Source: Bradyrhizobium sp. AZCC 1719 (GTDB lineage: Bacteria > Pseudomonadota > Alphaproteobacteria > Rhizobiales > Xanthobacteraceae). Taken from it: a DNA stretch of 64,000 bases. The first letter of the stretch is position 1. Every line of letters begins with the position of its first letter. A model generated the notes under the pieces. The model was not told the DNA's origin and did no database searches. It saw only the letters and a list, made by a program, of their open reading frames with translations. Below are positions 36,979 through 46,473 of this stretch, in pieces. A program made the position numbers and the translations under genes. The stretch is taken from the NCBI RefSeq assembly GCF_036924525.1, contig NZ_JAZHRU010000001.1:4989001-5053000 (forward strand), written 5' to 3'.

Positions 36979-37902
36979 TTGTCGACAGCATCCCTGCATC
37001 CTCGTGGCGTGTTCTGCGCGGCGCTGACGCCGCTCGACGCCGAGCTCGCACCCGATCACGCACGGTTCGTCGCGCATTGCCGCTATCTCCTGAGTGAGGG
37101 CTGCGATGGCATCGCGATGCTCGGCACCACCGGCGAGGCCAACTCGTTTTCCGTTGCCGAGCGTACTGCGCTGCTTGAGGCGGTCGTGCGGGACGGCATT
37201 GCGCCGAACCGGCTGCTGCCCGGAACCGGAGTCGCGGCGCTCACCGATACGATTGTGCTGACGCGCCACGCGCTCTCGGTCGGCGTCGATACCGTGGTGA
37301 TGCTGCCGCCATTCTATTACAAGGGCGTCACCGATGACGGCGTCTATGCATCCTACAGCGAAGTCGTGCAGCGGCTTGGCGATGCGCGGCTCAAGATCGT
37401 GCTCTACCATATCCCCCAGATGTCGATGCAGCCGATCTCGCATGCATTGATCGAGCGGCTGCGTGCGGCCTATCCGGCGACCTTCGTCGGCATCAAGGAT
37501 TCCTCCGGCGACTTCGCCAATATGACCGCCATGGTCGAGCGCTTTCCGGGTTTTGCGGTGTTGGCCGGCGCGGATCCGCTGCTGTTGCCGCTGCTGCGCA
37601 AGGGAGGCGCGGGTTGCATCACCGCGACCTCCAATCTCGTGGCGCGCGATCTTGCCTATGTCTATCGGCATTTCCGTGACAGCGACGATGACGCCGGCCT
37701 TGCGGCGGCGCAGGCACGCATCGTGAAGGCGCGCGAGCTTGTCTCGCGGTTTGCGCAGATGGCATCGCTGAAGGCGCTGATTGCGCAGCGCACTGGTCAT
37801 GCCGGGTGGCAACGCCTGCGGCCGCCGCTGGAATCTCTACCGGGTCCGCAGTTGAAAGAGCTCCTTGCCGACGCTGGCGCGTTTGACGCCGCCCGCGTCT
37901 AG
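36979..37902 (+). CDS. DapA-family lyase/aldolase, first gene of C4-acid operon
   Basis: The 307-residue TIM-barrel lyase has the DapA pattern LGTTGEANSFSVAER, the Tyr motif IVLYHIPQM and the Schiff-base Lys in FVGIKDSSGDF. It starts at TTG 36979, with GGAGGAAG just upstream. It is a different subgroup from the 4060 gene. In this setting it may split a 2-keto-3-deoxy acid or a C4-releasing aldol; the substrate is not determined. The next gene follows after 25 bases. Confidence 0.88.
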   Translation: MSTASLHPRGVFCAALTPLDAELAPDHARFVAHCRYLLSEGCDGIAMLGTTGEANSFSVAERTALLEAVVRDGIAPNRLLPGTGVAALTDTIVLTRHALSVGVDTVVMLPPFYYKGVTDDGVYASYSEVVQRLGDARLKIVLYHIPQMSMQPISHALIERLRAAYPATFVGIKDSSGDFANMTAMVERFPGFAVLAGADPLLLPLLRKGGAGCITATSNLVARDLAYVYRHFRDSDDDAGLAAAQARIVKARELVSRFAQMASLKALIAQRTGHAGWQRLRPPLESLPGPQLKELLADAGAFDAARV

Positions 37903-37927
37903 CGCGAGTGGGCAGCGAGACGATCTG

Positions 37928-39391
37928 ATGACCGGATCTTTCCAAAATGTGCTTGCTGGATTGGCTGATATCGTCGGCGACAATCATGTCATCGATTCCG
38001 CACCGGATCAGGAGTCTTATGTGACGGACTGGCGCGGACGCTATCGCGGTCAGGCCGTTGCGGTCGTCAAGCCCGGCTCGACCGCCGAGGTTGCGGCGGT
38101 TGTCCGCTATTGCGCCGACAAGCAGCTTTCGATCGTCCCGCAAGGCGGCAACACCGGCATGTGCGGCGCCGCCACACCGGATGATGGCGCATTCAATGTC
38201 GTGATCCGGCTCGATCGCATGCGGCGCGTGCGCGACGTCAGCCCGCTCGCCAATACGATTACGGTGGAGGCCGGCTGCATCCTAGCCGAAGTGCAGGCCG
38301 CCGCCTCGGCCGTGGACCGTCATTTTCCGTTGAGTCTTGGCGCCGAGGGTTCGTGCCAGATCGGCGGCAATATCTCCACCAACGCCGGCGGAACGGCGGT
38401 GCTGCGCTATGGCCCGATGCGCGACCTGGTGCTCGGGCTGGAAGTCGTGCTGCCGGACGGACGCATCTTCAACGGCCTACGTGCGCTGCGCAAAGACAAT
38501 ACGGGCTACGCGCTCAAGCAGCTCTTCATCGGCGCGGAAGGCACGCTCGGCATCGTCACCGCGGCGGTGCTGAAGCTGTTCGCGCCGCCGCGCAGTTCGG
38601 CTTTGGCGCTGCTCAAATTGCAGAGCGTCGACCAGGCCCTGCAGATCATGCAGCGGCTGCGCGGCGCCGTCGGCGACCGGCTCGGCAGTCTGGAAATCAT
38701 GTCGCGCAGTCAGATCGAGGCGATCGCGGCGACCGTGCCGCACGTCACCATTCCTTTCGAACTCACCACGCCGTGGTACCTGATCGTCGAACTGACCGAT
38801 ACGCTGGCCGGCATCGATCTCAACGAGCCATTGGCCGCCGTCCTGTCAGACGCGATGGATGCGGGCCTTGCCGAGGATGCCGTGCTGGCCTCGAGCCTCG
38901 CCCAAGCGAAGGCGATCTGGGCAGTGCGGCACAGCGTATCCGAAGGCAACAAGCGCAGCGGCTACGTGGTGTCGCACGACAGCGTGGTTCCGCTGGAGCG
39001 GCAGGCCGCGTTCGTCGCCGGTGTCGAAGCCAGGATCATGGCCGCCGTTCCCCATGCGCGCGTGGTGATGCATGGTCATATCGGCGACGGCAATATTCAC
39101 GTGATCGCCCTGATCGACCGCGATCGCTGCAGCGACCCTGTCGCGACCGCCGCGCTGGTGGCGCAGATCAACGAGATCGTCGACGACGAGACGGCAGCGC
39201 AGGGCGGAGCCATCAGCGCCGAGCACGGCATCGGCATCACCAATCGCGGCCGGCTCGCGCGAGTTGCTGATCCGCTCGATATCGAACTGATGCGCGGCAT
39301 CAAGCAACTGCTCGACCCGAACGGCCTGATGAATCCAGACAAGATTTTCGCGAGCGCCTGTCGCGCGACTGGCAGCGCTGGAGCGGCCTGA
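37928..39391 (+). CDS. FAD-linked oxidase/dehydrogenase (GlcD / D-2-hydroxy-acid dehydrogenase type)
   Basis: The 487-residue flavoprotein belongs to the VAO/PCMH family. The FAD segment is IVPQGGNTGMCGAATPDDG, then LGAEGSCQIGGNISTNAGGTAVLRYG and FIGAEGTLGIVTAAVLKLF. The C-terminal domain has the metal-site His motifs VVMHGHIGDGNIHV and ISAEHGIGITNRG. It oxidises a D-2-hydroxy acid, possibly the imported sugar acid. ATG 37928 is preferred. The next gene starts two bases after the stop. Confidence 0.92.
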   Translation: MTGSFQNVLAGLADIVGDNHVIDSAPDQESYVTDWRGRYRGQAVAVVKPGSTAEVAAVVRYCADKQLSIVPQGGNTGMCGAATPDDGAFNVVIRLDRMRRVRDVSPLANTITVEAGCILAEVQAAASAVDRHFPLSLGAEGSCQIGGNISTNAGGTAVLRYGPMRDLVLGLEVVLPDGRIFNGLRALRKDNTGYALKQLFIGAEGTLGIVTAAVLKLFAPPRSSALALLKLQSVDQALQIMQRLRGAVGDRLGSLEIMSRSQIEAIAATVPHVTIPFELTTPWYLIVELTDTLAGIDLNEPLAAVLSDAMDAGLAEDAVLASSLAQAKAIWAVRHSVSEGNKRSGYVVSHDSVVPLERQAAFVAGVEARIMAAVPHARVVMHGHIGDGNIHVIALIDRDRCSDPVATAALVAQINEIVDDETAAQGGAISAEHGIGITNRGRLARVADPLDIELMRGIKQLLDPNGLMNPDKIFASACRATGSAGAA

Positions 39392-39393
39392 CG

Positions 39394-40506
39394 ATGACGA
39401 GCGTCCGCCTTCTTGCCGACGATCTTACCGGTGCGCTCGACACCGCGGCTGAGTTCGTCGGGCTGTGCGGACCGTTCGATGTGACCTGGCCAGAAGCGCT
39501 CTCAACGAGCAGTTCGCCGAGCCTTGCGATCGACAGCGGCACACGCGAGCTTGCAAAGGCTGAGAGCGTCGAGATCGTCGGGCAGCTGGCGCCACTGCTT
39601 TGTGAAGGCACGATCGCCTACAAGAAGGTCGATAGCCTGTTGCGCGGGGCGTGGGCGGCCGAACTTGGCGCCTGCCTGCGCAGCGGCCATTGGGCCTCAT
39701 GTGTCGTCGCACCGGCCTTCGCCTACCAGGGACGGCGCACGTGTGACGGCCAGCAATTCGCCCGCACGCCGGATGGCGACTGGTATCCGGTTGGCGCCAA
39801 CCTTCTGGCGCAGCTCAAGGCGGAGAACATCGACGCCCGGCAAGGCCGGTCCGACACGCTGTCGCATGGTGGCGTCCAGGTCTTCGATGCCGAGAGCGAC
39901 CGCGATCTCGATCGTGTTGTCGAGATGGGCCGTCAGCTTGCTGCGCCCGTCCTGTGGTGCGGGAGCGGCGGATTGGCCGCTGCCTTGGCACGCGGCCGCC
40001 GCGCTGATGCGCCGCGCCATCTGAAAAAGCCGGTACTGGGATTGTTCGGCTCCGATCAGATCGTCACCGCGTCCCAGCTTGAGGCGTGCGGAGAGGCCAC
40101 CATCGCCCTTGCCGAGGCCGAGGCCGGAGGTGCGGCGCGGGTGCACCGCAAACTTGCCGATGACGGTGTGGCGCTGGTGAAGTTTTCGCTTTCCGAGGGC
40201 CTTTCGCGCCCCGAGGCGGCCCGGCGCATCGCGCGTGAAATGACCGCGTTGATTGCAGCACTTGATCCTCCCGGTACGCTGATCGTTGCCGGTGGCGAGA
40301 CCTTGAAGGCGCTCTGCGTCGCGCTCGGTGCGCAGGCGTTGCAGGTCGCAGGCCGCCTCGTGCCGGGCCTGCCGCGCTCGACCCTGCAGGGCGGCCGTTG
40401 GGCTGGCGTTGACGTGATCTCCAAATCCGGAGCGTTTGGTACAAGGGAGCTATGGCGCGATCTGCTCCATGCCAATCAATTGCTCAGCACAGGGAAACTG
40501 ACATGA
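39394..40506 (+). CDS. four-carbon acid sugar kinase family protein (DUF1537)
   Basis: DUF1537 kinases (OtnK, DtnK, LtnK types) phosphorylate C4 sugar acids such as D-threonate or 3-oxo-tetronate at O4. The 370-residue protein has the N-terminal RLLADDLTGALDTAAEF, KKVDSLLRG, the PAFAYQGRRT loop, and the C-terminal ATP site LIVAGGETLKALC with ISKSGAFG. It is shorter than many members (about 420). It overlaps the pdxA2-type gene by four bases (ATGA), the classical kinase-dehydrogenase pair of threonate breakdown. Confidence 0.9.
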   Translation: MTSVRLLADDLTGALDTAAEFVGLCGPFDVTWPEALSTSSSPSLAIDSGTRELAKAESVEIVGQLAPLLCEGTIAYKKVDSLLRGAWAAELGACLRSGHWASCVVAPAFAYQGRRTCDGQQFARTPDGDWYPVGANLLAQLKAENIDARQGRSDTLSHGGVQVFDAESDRDLDRVVEMGRQLAAPVLWCGSGGLAAALARGRRADAPRHLKKPVLGLFGSDQIVTASQLEACGEATIALAEAEAGGAARVHRKLADDGVALVKFSLSEGLSRPEAARRIAREMTALIAALDPPGTLIVAGGETLKALCVALGAQALQVAGRLVPGLPRSTLQGGRWAGVDVISKSGAFGTRELWRDLLHANQLLSTGKLT

Positions 40507-41543
40507 CCTCTCGCCATCTCGCGATCACCATGGGCGATCCGGCCGGGATCGGGCCGGAAATCATCGTCAAGGCCTGCATCGGATTGCAGGACAGGATCGC
40601 CAAGGGCGATCTGCGCCTCCTGATCATTGGCAGCGGAGCTGCGTTGGAGGGCGCCAAGGCTATGTTCGGTGCCAACGTCGCGATACCGCAGGTGAGCGCT
40701 GAAGACCGCGACTGGCCCAATCTCTGCTTTCTGCAGGCGGACGCCGAGGGCGCGCCGATCCGTCCGGGCGTGCTGAGTGCCGACGGCGGACGCTTTGCGT
40801 TCAAGGCGGTCGAGCAGGGTGTGCGGCTGACGCAGGCCGGGCGGACCGCGGCCATCGTTACCGCGCCTTTGAATAAGGAAGCGCTCAACAAGGCGGGCTA
40901 CCACTATCCCGGACACACGGAGATGCTGGCGCATCTCACCGGCGTACGCGGCTCTGTGATGCTGCTCGCCCATGGCAATATGCGCGTCAGCCATGTCTCG
41001 ACCCATGTGGCGCTGGAGGACGTGCCGAAACGGTTGACCCCGGAGCGGCTCCGTCAGGTGATCGATCTCACCAACGACGCGCTGCACCGGCTCGGCATCG
41101 CGCGCCCGAAGATCGCCATCGCGGCGCTCAATCCGCATGCGGGTGAGGGTGGGTTGTTCGGTCGGCAGGATATCGACATCTCGGCGCCGACCATCGCCAG
41201 GGCGGTCGCCGACGGCCTCGATGTCGTCGGCCCGGTGCCCGGCGACACCATCTTCGTCAAGCTGCGTGCTGGCCAGTTCGATGCCGCGGTCGCGATGTAT
41301 CACGACCAGGGGCACATTCCGGTAAAACTGCTCGGCTTCCAGGTCGATCCCGCGACCGGCCGCTGGCAGGAGCTATCTGGCGTCAACATCACGCTAGGCC
41401 TTCCGATCATCCGCACCTCCGTCGATCACGGCACGGCCTTCGACATCGCAGGCAAGGGGATCGCCAACGAGCACAGCCTGATCGAGGCCATCGACTATGC
41501 CGAGCGCCTGGCCGGCGGCATGTCGTCACCGTCAAAACAATGA
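40503..41543 (+). CDS. pdxA2: PdxA2-type 4-phospho-sugar-acid dehydrogenase
   Basis: The 346-residue enzyme is homologous to PdxA (4-hydroxythreonine-4-phosphate dehydrogenase). The PdxA2 branch oxidises and decarboxylates 4-phospho-threonate or erythronate to dihydroxyacetone phosphate. Key segments are TMGDPAGIGPEIIVKA, APLNKEALNKAGYHYPGHTEML with the metal His, ALNPHAGEGGLFG and YHDQGHIPVKLLGF. Pairing by a four-base overlap with a DUF1537 kinase favours the catabolic PdxA2 role over vitamin B6 synthesis. Confidence 0.88.
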   Translation: MTSRHLAITMGDPAGIGPEIIVKACIGLQDRIAKGDLRLLIIGSGAALEGAKAMFGANVAIPQVSAEDRDWPNLCFLQADAEGAPIRPGVLSADGGRFAFKAVEQGVRLTQAGRTAAIVTAPLNKEALNKAGYHYPGHTEMLAHLTGVRGSVMLLAHGNMRVSHVSTHVALEDVPKRLTPERLRQVIDLTNDALHRLGIARPKIAIAALNPHAGEGGLFGRQDIDISAPTIARAVADGLDVVGPVPGDTIFVKLRAGQFDAAVAMYHDQGHIPVKLLGFQVDPATGRWQELSGVNITLGLPIIRTSVDHGTAFDIAGKGIANEHSLIEAIDYAERLAGGMSSPSKQ

Positions 41544-41544
41544 G

Positions 41545-42687
41545 ATGAACGTCCAGATGACCAATTCCTTCACGGCGATCGAGATCCTTCGTCCTAATGC
41601 CGTCGAGTTCGGTTGTGGGACAGTCACGGCCGCGGCTCGCTTCGCCGAGCAGATCGGCGCACGGCGGCCCTTGGTGATTTCGGACCCCTTCAACGCGCGG
41701 CGCGTCGATCAGTTGGCATTGCCCGGTGCCGCCAAGGTCTTTGGCGCCGTAAAGCCCGAGCCGGATCTGCCCAACCTCGAAAAGGCAGTAGCGATGGCGC
41801 GCGAAGCCGCGCCCGACCTCATCGTCGGTTTCGGCGGCGGTAGCGCGATGGATCTCGCCAAGCTGGTCGCCGTGCTCTGCACCGGCGATACGGCTTTTGC
41901 CGACATCGTCGGTGCGGAAAAGGTTGCCGGCCGCAGCGTCGCGCTGATGCAGATTCCGACCACCTCGGGGACCGGCAGCGAAGCCGGCACCCGCGCGCTC
42001 GTGACCGATCCGGCGAGCCGAAACAAGCTTGCGGTCCAGAGCCGCTTCATGCTGGCCGATATCGCCATCGTCGATCCTGACCTCACGATGACCGTGCCAA
42101 AGGATGTCACCGCGGCGACCGGCGTCGACGCGCTGGCACATTGCGTCGAGGCTTACACCGGCCGCAAGGCGCATCCGGCGATCGATCTCTACGCGATCGA
42201 AGGGGCGCGACTGGTCGGACGCTATCTGCGGCGCGCGGTTGCCGACGGCAGCGACCGCGAAGCGCGTGCTGGCCTTGCGCTGGCCTCGCTTTATGGCGGC
42301 TATTGCCTCGGCCCAGTGAATACGACGGCCGGTCACGCGGTGGCCTATCCGCTCGGCACGCGGCATCATGTGGCGCATGGCCTCGCCTGCGCGGTGATCT
42401 TCCCGCACACGCTGGCGTTCAACATGCCGGCGACTTTGACGAAGACGATCGCCGTGCTGCACGCGCTCGGCCTGCCGGAACGTAACGTTCCCGCAGCTGC
42501 GTTCGACGCCGCTTATGGTTTCTGCGCCGATCTCGGCATCGAGATGCGGTTGTCCGCGCTTGGTGTTCCCAAGGACGATCTCGCCGTCATGGCGGACGAG
42601 GCGCATGCCATCCGTCGTCTGCTGGACAACAACCCGCGCGATTTGAGCGGTGACGAGATTTTGAAGATGTACGAGACGGCGTTCTAG
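41545..42687 (+). CDS. iron-containing alcohol dehydrogenase
   Basis: The 380-residue group III dehydrogenase has the NAD site IVGFGGGSAMDLAKL, TTSGTGSEAGTRALVTD, and iron ligands in DALAHCVEAYTG and GHAVAYPLGTRHHVAHGLACAV. It probably oxidises or reduces an aldehyde or hydroxy group of a pathway intermediate. It starts one base after the pdxA2-type stop at ATG 41545; ATG 41557 is an alternative. It is the fifth gene of the operon. Confidence 0.9.
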   Translation: MNVQMTNSFTAIEILRPNAVEFGCGTVTAAARFAEQIGARRPLVISDPFNARRVDQLALPGAAKVFGAVKPEPDLPNLEKAVAMAREAAPDLIVGFGGGSAMDLAKLVAVLCTGDTAFADIVGAEKVAGRSVALMQIPTTSGTGSEAGTRALVTDPASRNKLAVQSRFMLADIAIVDPDLTMTVPKDVTAATGVDALAHCVEAYTGRKAHPAIDLYAIEGARLVGRYLRRAVADGSDREARAGLALASLYGGYCLGPVNTTAGHAVAYPLGTRHHVAHGLACAVIFPHTLAFNMPATLTKTIAVLHALGLPERNVPAAAFDAAYGFCADLGIEMRLSALGVPKDDLAVMADEAHAIRRLLDNNPRDLSGDEILKMYETAF

Positions 42688-42748
42688 CCGGCCCGGGCTG
42701 CGGCGCACGGCACCGACCAATAACAAGCAGGAAGCAGAGGAAACTTCG

Positions 42749-43720
42749 ATGAGATTGATGAGGCTTATTGTTACGTCGGCGATGCTGCTGGCGGCGGCAC
42801 CAACGAAGGCAGAGGATGCGTATCCTTCCAGGCAGGTGAGCGTGATCGTTCCCTTCGCCGCCGGCGGCACTGCCGATATCTTCGCCCGCATGGTGGCCAA
42901 TCATCTTCAGGCGAAACTGGGCAAGCCGTTCGTGGTCGAAAATGTCGGCGGCGCCGGCAGCATTGTCGGCGTGACCCGGCTGGCGCGCTCGGCACCCGAC
43001 GGGCTGACCCTGGGCTTGGCGAGCACATCCGCGCTTGCGATCAACCCGTCGCTGTACGGTCCGAAGCTCAGCTATCAGCCCGACAAGGATTTGCAGCCGA
43101 TCGTCCAGATCAGCGTCGTACCCAACGTGCTGGTCGTCAATCCCGACAAGATCAAGGCGCGGACCCTGCCGGACCTGATCGCCTACCTGAAGGCCAATCC
43201 GGACAAGGTCTCGTTCGGTTCGGCCGGCGTCGGCACCTCGCAGCACCTGGCTGGCGAGTTGTTCCAGCAGATGACCGGCACCAAGATGGTGCATGTGCCG
43301 TACAAGGGCTCGAGCACGATGCTGACCGATCTCCTCAGCGGCCAGATCGACCTTGCTTTCGACAACGTGCCGCTGCTCCTGCCGCAGGCGAAGACCGGCA
43401 AGCTCGCGCTGATCGCGGCCGCAACGCCCAAGCGCGCCTCGTTCGATCCGAACCTTCCCACCGTCGCCGAGCATCTGCCCGGTTTCGAGGCTGTCGCCTG
43501 GCACGGCTTCTTCGTTCCGGCCGCCACGCCGAAACCGATCGTCGAAAGGCTGTCGGCGGAGATCCGGGCCTTCATGCAGCAGCCGGAGACGGTGCAGAAG
43601 ATGGCCGAACTGGGCGCCGATGCCGTTGCGCTTGAGGCCCAACCGTTCGCGGCCTACATCGCTTCGGAGACGGCGCGATGGAAGAAGGTGATCGAAGCCG
43701 CCAACATCAAGCTGGAGTAG
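42749..43720 (+). CDS. TctC/Bug family extracytoplasmic solute-binding protein
   Basis: This is a periplasmic binding protein of the tripartite tricarboxylate transporter family. The 323-residue product has a signal peptide (LIVTSAMLLAAAPTKA) and the Bug hallmarks YPSRQVSVIVPFAAGGTADIFAR, VENVGGAGSIVG, VGTSQHLAGELFQQMTG and VPYKGSSTMLTDLLSGQIDL. No TctA/TctB membrane subunits are encoded here, so it must use permeases from elsewhere, as Bug orphans do. It likely captures the sugar acid used by the upstream genes. Confidence 0.92.
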   Translation: MRLMRLIVTSAMLLAAAPTKAEDAYPSRQVSVIVPFAAGGTADIFARMVANHLQAKLGKPFVVENVGGAGSIVGVTRLARSAPDGLTLGLASTSALAINPSLYGPKLSYQPDKDLQPIVQISVVPNVLVVNPDKIKARTLPDLIAYLKANPDKVSFGSAGVGTSQHLAGELFQQMTGTKMVHVPYKGSSTMLTDLLSGQIDLAFDNVPLLLPQAKTGKLALIAAATPKRASFDPNLPTVAEHLPGFEAVAWHGFFVPAATPKPIVERLSAEIRAFMQQPETVQKMAELGADAVALEAQPFAAYIASETARWKKVIEAANIKLE

Positions 43721-43858
43721 CGCTTCTCAGCGCTGCCTGAAACATTACGCGTGAACAAGGCGATATGTCCGGAGGCTAATTCAACACTTTCGAATTGGTC
43801 TCCGGATGAAGTTGGTGTGGTAACCTCCCGTTTACCATTCCATCCATATCATCTGCGT

Positions 43859-44095
43859 ATGGATTTACCCCGCAGACAAAACTCACAGGCTGCCCTGATG
43901 TCGCTCGAAGCGGCTGCAGCCTCCGCCCGCGGCGGGTTTGGCTGCATGTTCTCGACCTCGGAAGAATTCGAGATGGCGCTCATCACCGAGCGCCGTGCGC
44001 AGGGGCGTTACGTTCAGCGCAGAATGCGCTGGCCTGCCATCCTGTTCATCGGCTTTGCGCTGATGGTCGCCGGCACGGTGATGCTGTTCGGCTAG
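43859..44095 (+). CDS. small hypothetical protein with C-terminal membrane span
   Basis: The 78-residue product has a soluble basic N-terminal part (MDLPRRQNSQAALMSLEAAAAS), a central FGCMFSTSEEFEMALITERRAQGRYVQRR, and a C-terminal hydrophobic span WPAILFIGFALMVAGTVML that would anchor it in the membrane. The start is uncertain: GTG 43751, ATG 43859 and ATG 43898 share the frame and none has a strong ribosome site. The family is not recognised. It is convergent with the heme-propeller gene, ten bases away. Confidence 0.6.
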   Translation: MDLPRRQNSQAALMSLEAAAASARGGFGCMFSTSEEFEMALITERRAQGRYVQRRMRWPAILFIGFALMVAGTVMLFG

Positions 44096-44105
44096 CTGCT
44101 ACTCC

Positions 44106-46259
44106 TCACTTCGCCAATGGGTCGGGGCGAACCTGAACATGCACCGCTCGCGGCTTTGAGCCCTTGCCGCCCTCCATCAACCAGGGTGTGCGGTCGCCGC
44201 TCGAACTCCAGAGACCACGGCCTTTCCAGCCCGCGTTTGGATCGTCAATGCGTCCGTCGAGGCCCTTGGCAAAAAAGCCGAGTGGATAGGGGACGCGCAG
44301 CATCACCATCTGTCCGTCCCTGAATGCGACGAAGCCGTCGTTGAGGTTGGCGGTCGAGATCGGGATGTTCTCGCCGAGGCCGCCCGTATTGTGGTGATCG
44401 ACCCAGGTGTAATAGCTCGCCTCGGCGCTGGAGCTCTCGAACCCTTCGAAGCCGGGCCCCGGATATTTGAAGTAGGCGAAGCCTTCCGGGCAGTGATTGC
44501 CGGTCGCACCCGGCCCGTTCAGCGGCGCCTTGCACTTGCTGCGATCGAAGCGGATCAGGCTGCCGTTCGAGCCCGAGCCCCAGAGCACGCCGTTCTTGTC
44601 AATATCGCCGCCCCGAACGCCGATGCCTTCCTTCGGAATCGCGTAAAATTCCGAGAGCTTGGTCTTGGGATCGAACCGCATGAAGCCGGGTGGGCCGACG
44701 AACACGTTGACGGTGTACCAGACCGAGCCGTCGGTCGGATGCGGCATCACCGCGTAGGGCCCCGAGCCCGCGATCCGCATGTCCTTGCCGGCCTCCGCCG
44801 GCTTGCCCGGATCGGTATATTCGTCGACCTTGCCGTTGCCGTTAGTGTCGAGCACGAATGGTGACCATCCCTGCGCTTTGACGGCATCGCCGGTCTCGTC
44901 CCATAGCCTGGTGTTCACCCATCCGGCGACCGGGCCGGTCCCCGAGAGCCACAGCGTATCGTCGGCGTCGTAGCCGAATTGCGGATGATGGGTACCGAAG
45001 CAGGTATCGACGAAACTGTACTTCTGAGTCTTGGGATCGAATACCGACACTTGCCGGCCCGAGCGTTCGAGCGGAAACGCCTTGGCCGACGGGTGATCAG
45101 ATCCCTTCTTGCAATACGCCGGATTTTCGATGCCGCGCACGGCCGCCGCCAACCACAGGCGGCCCTTCTTGTCCAACATGCTGTTGTGATTGTTGGTCCG
45201 CTGGCTCCAGATCTTCTCGTCGCCCCAATAGGCCGAAGGGCTGACGGGATTGAGCAGGGCCGTGCCATGGAGCGGAGGGCCGAACGATTCCGGCGCATTG
45301 GAATCGGCGACCGGCATCTTTGAGAACGTCACCTTGTGCGTTTTGGGATCGAGGATCGGCATGTCGTCGGAGGAATATTCGTTCGCGCCGAACAGCGGGC
45401 CGTAGGCGTTGACGGTTGGATAACGCCGGTCCGAGGAGATCAGATCGTGGACGAAGTGCTTTTCGGTCGCCCATTCCCACGACGAGATCACGACGTTGCG
45501 CTCGATGCCCGTCGGCCGCGGTGGCTTTTCTTTCGGCAGTTCACCCTTGGCGACCCGGTCGGTCCAGTCGCCGAGGTACTTGAACGGTACGCCGCCCATT
45601 TGCCCCGCGAGCCGGTTCACCATCCATTCGCCTGTTTGCCCTGCGGCAACGCGGCGCATCCAGGCTTCCTCGCCCGATTTGAATTCGCCGAACGCGGCCG
45701 GGATCGTACGCGTGGATTCCTGGCCGAGCTGATGGCAGCCGATGCAGTCGACATTGTTCATCCGCTGGCGCCAGATCTCCTGCGTGATCTCCTTCGGGAT
45801 CTCGGTGGAGCCGCCGAAATCTTTTGCCGGCGGGATCTTCATCATCGTGTACCAGTAGATCGCCGAGTAATAATGAGCGGCCGCTGCCTCGTTCGGCGCC
45901 GGGACTGCCGTGAGATTGACCTGCTGGCCGGGCTTGGCGCGCAGCTTGGGTGAATCCACAAGGCCATAGCCGCGAACCCAGATCGCGTAGTTGACGTTCG
46001 GCGGCAGGTCCGGGATCACGTAACGGCCCTGGTCGTCGGTGACGACGATCTTGGCGAATTTCGTCGGCAACTCGGTGGTTTCCGCAATCACCCAGACGCC
46101 GGCCTCCGGGCCGTTCGGTCCGCGTACCGCGCCGCCGATATCATCATTATCGATGGCGACCGCCGGAGGCTGCTGCGCTTGCGATGGCGCCGCCCCCAAG
46201 CTCAGTCCACTTGCCGCCGCAGCCAGGGTGAAGGAGAACAGGATCCGACCGAGATTCAT
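44106..46259 (-). CDS. secreted single-heme c-type protein with carboxypeptidase-regulatory-like and propeller domains
   Basis: The 717-residue exported protein has a signal peptide (cut after PSQA). A CnaB/carboxypeptidase-regulatory-like domain follows (about 40-115, IGGAVRGPNGPEAGVWVIAE and YVIPDLPPNVNY), then a segment with one CIGCH heme c motif (about residue 178). The rest is a large propeller of Vgb/streptogramin-lyase style with repeats such as LDPKTHKVTF, FDPKTQKYSF, FDPKTKLSEF. It is presumably a periplasmic redox or substrate-binding protein. No quinone- or PQQ-dehydrogenase gene is adjacent. Confidence 0.82.
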   Translation of the reverse strand: MNLGRILFSFTLAAAASGLSLGAAPSQAQQPPAVAIDNDDIGGAVRGPNGPEAGVWVIAETTELPTKFAKIVVTDDQGRYVIPDLPPNVNYAIWVRGYGLVDSPKLRAKPGQQVNLTAVPAPNEAAAAHYYSAIYWYTMMKIPPAKDFGGSTEIPKEITQEIWRQRMNNVDCIGCHQLGQESTRTIPAAFGEFKSGEEAWMRRVAAGQTGEWMVNRLAGQMGGVPFKYLGDWTDRVAKGELPKEKPPRPTGIERNVVISSWEWATEKHFVHDLISSDRRYPTVNAYGPLFGANEYSSDDMPILDPKTHKVTFSKMPVADSNAPESFGPPLHGTALLNPVSPSAYWGDEKIWSQRTNNHNSMLDKKGRLWLAAAVRGIENPAYCKKGSDHPSAKAFPLERSGRQVSVFDPKTQKYSFVDTCFGTHHPQFGYDADDTLWLSGTGPVAGWVNTRLWDETGDAVKAQGWSPFVLDTNGNGKVDEYTDPGKPAEAGKDMRIAGSGPYAVMPHPTDGSVWYTVNVFVGPPGFMRFDPKTKLSEFYAIPKEGIGVRGGDIDKNGVLWGSGSNGSLIRFDRSKCKAPLNGPGATGNHCPEGFAYFKYPGPGFEGFESSSAEASYYTWVDHHNTGGLGENIPISTANLNDGFVAFRDGQMVMLRVPYPLGFFAKGLDGRIDDPNAGWKGRGLWSSSGDRTPWLMEGGKGSKPRAVHVQVRPDPLAK

Positions 46260-46473
46260 CGTTTCTCTCTCCGCGACCGTGAGCTTGTTGTCGCTCGTTG
46301 TTGGCGCAAGCCTACACCAGACCAGGGTTGCGGCGGGAGCATGTCACTGGCGCGGTTTCCTCACGCTTGCGGCATTGAGAGCCACCGTGCATCGCAGCAA
46401 CACCTATGCATCCGCCTTTTGCTTTTGAGGCGGCTGGGTTAGACACGCCAATTCTCACGAGAGGGCGTAACCA

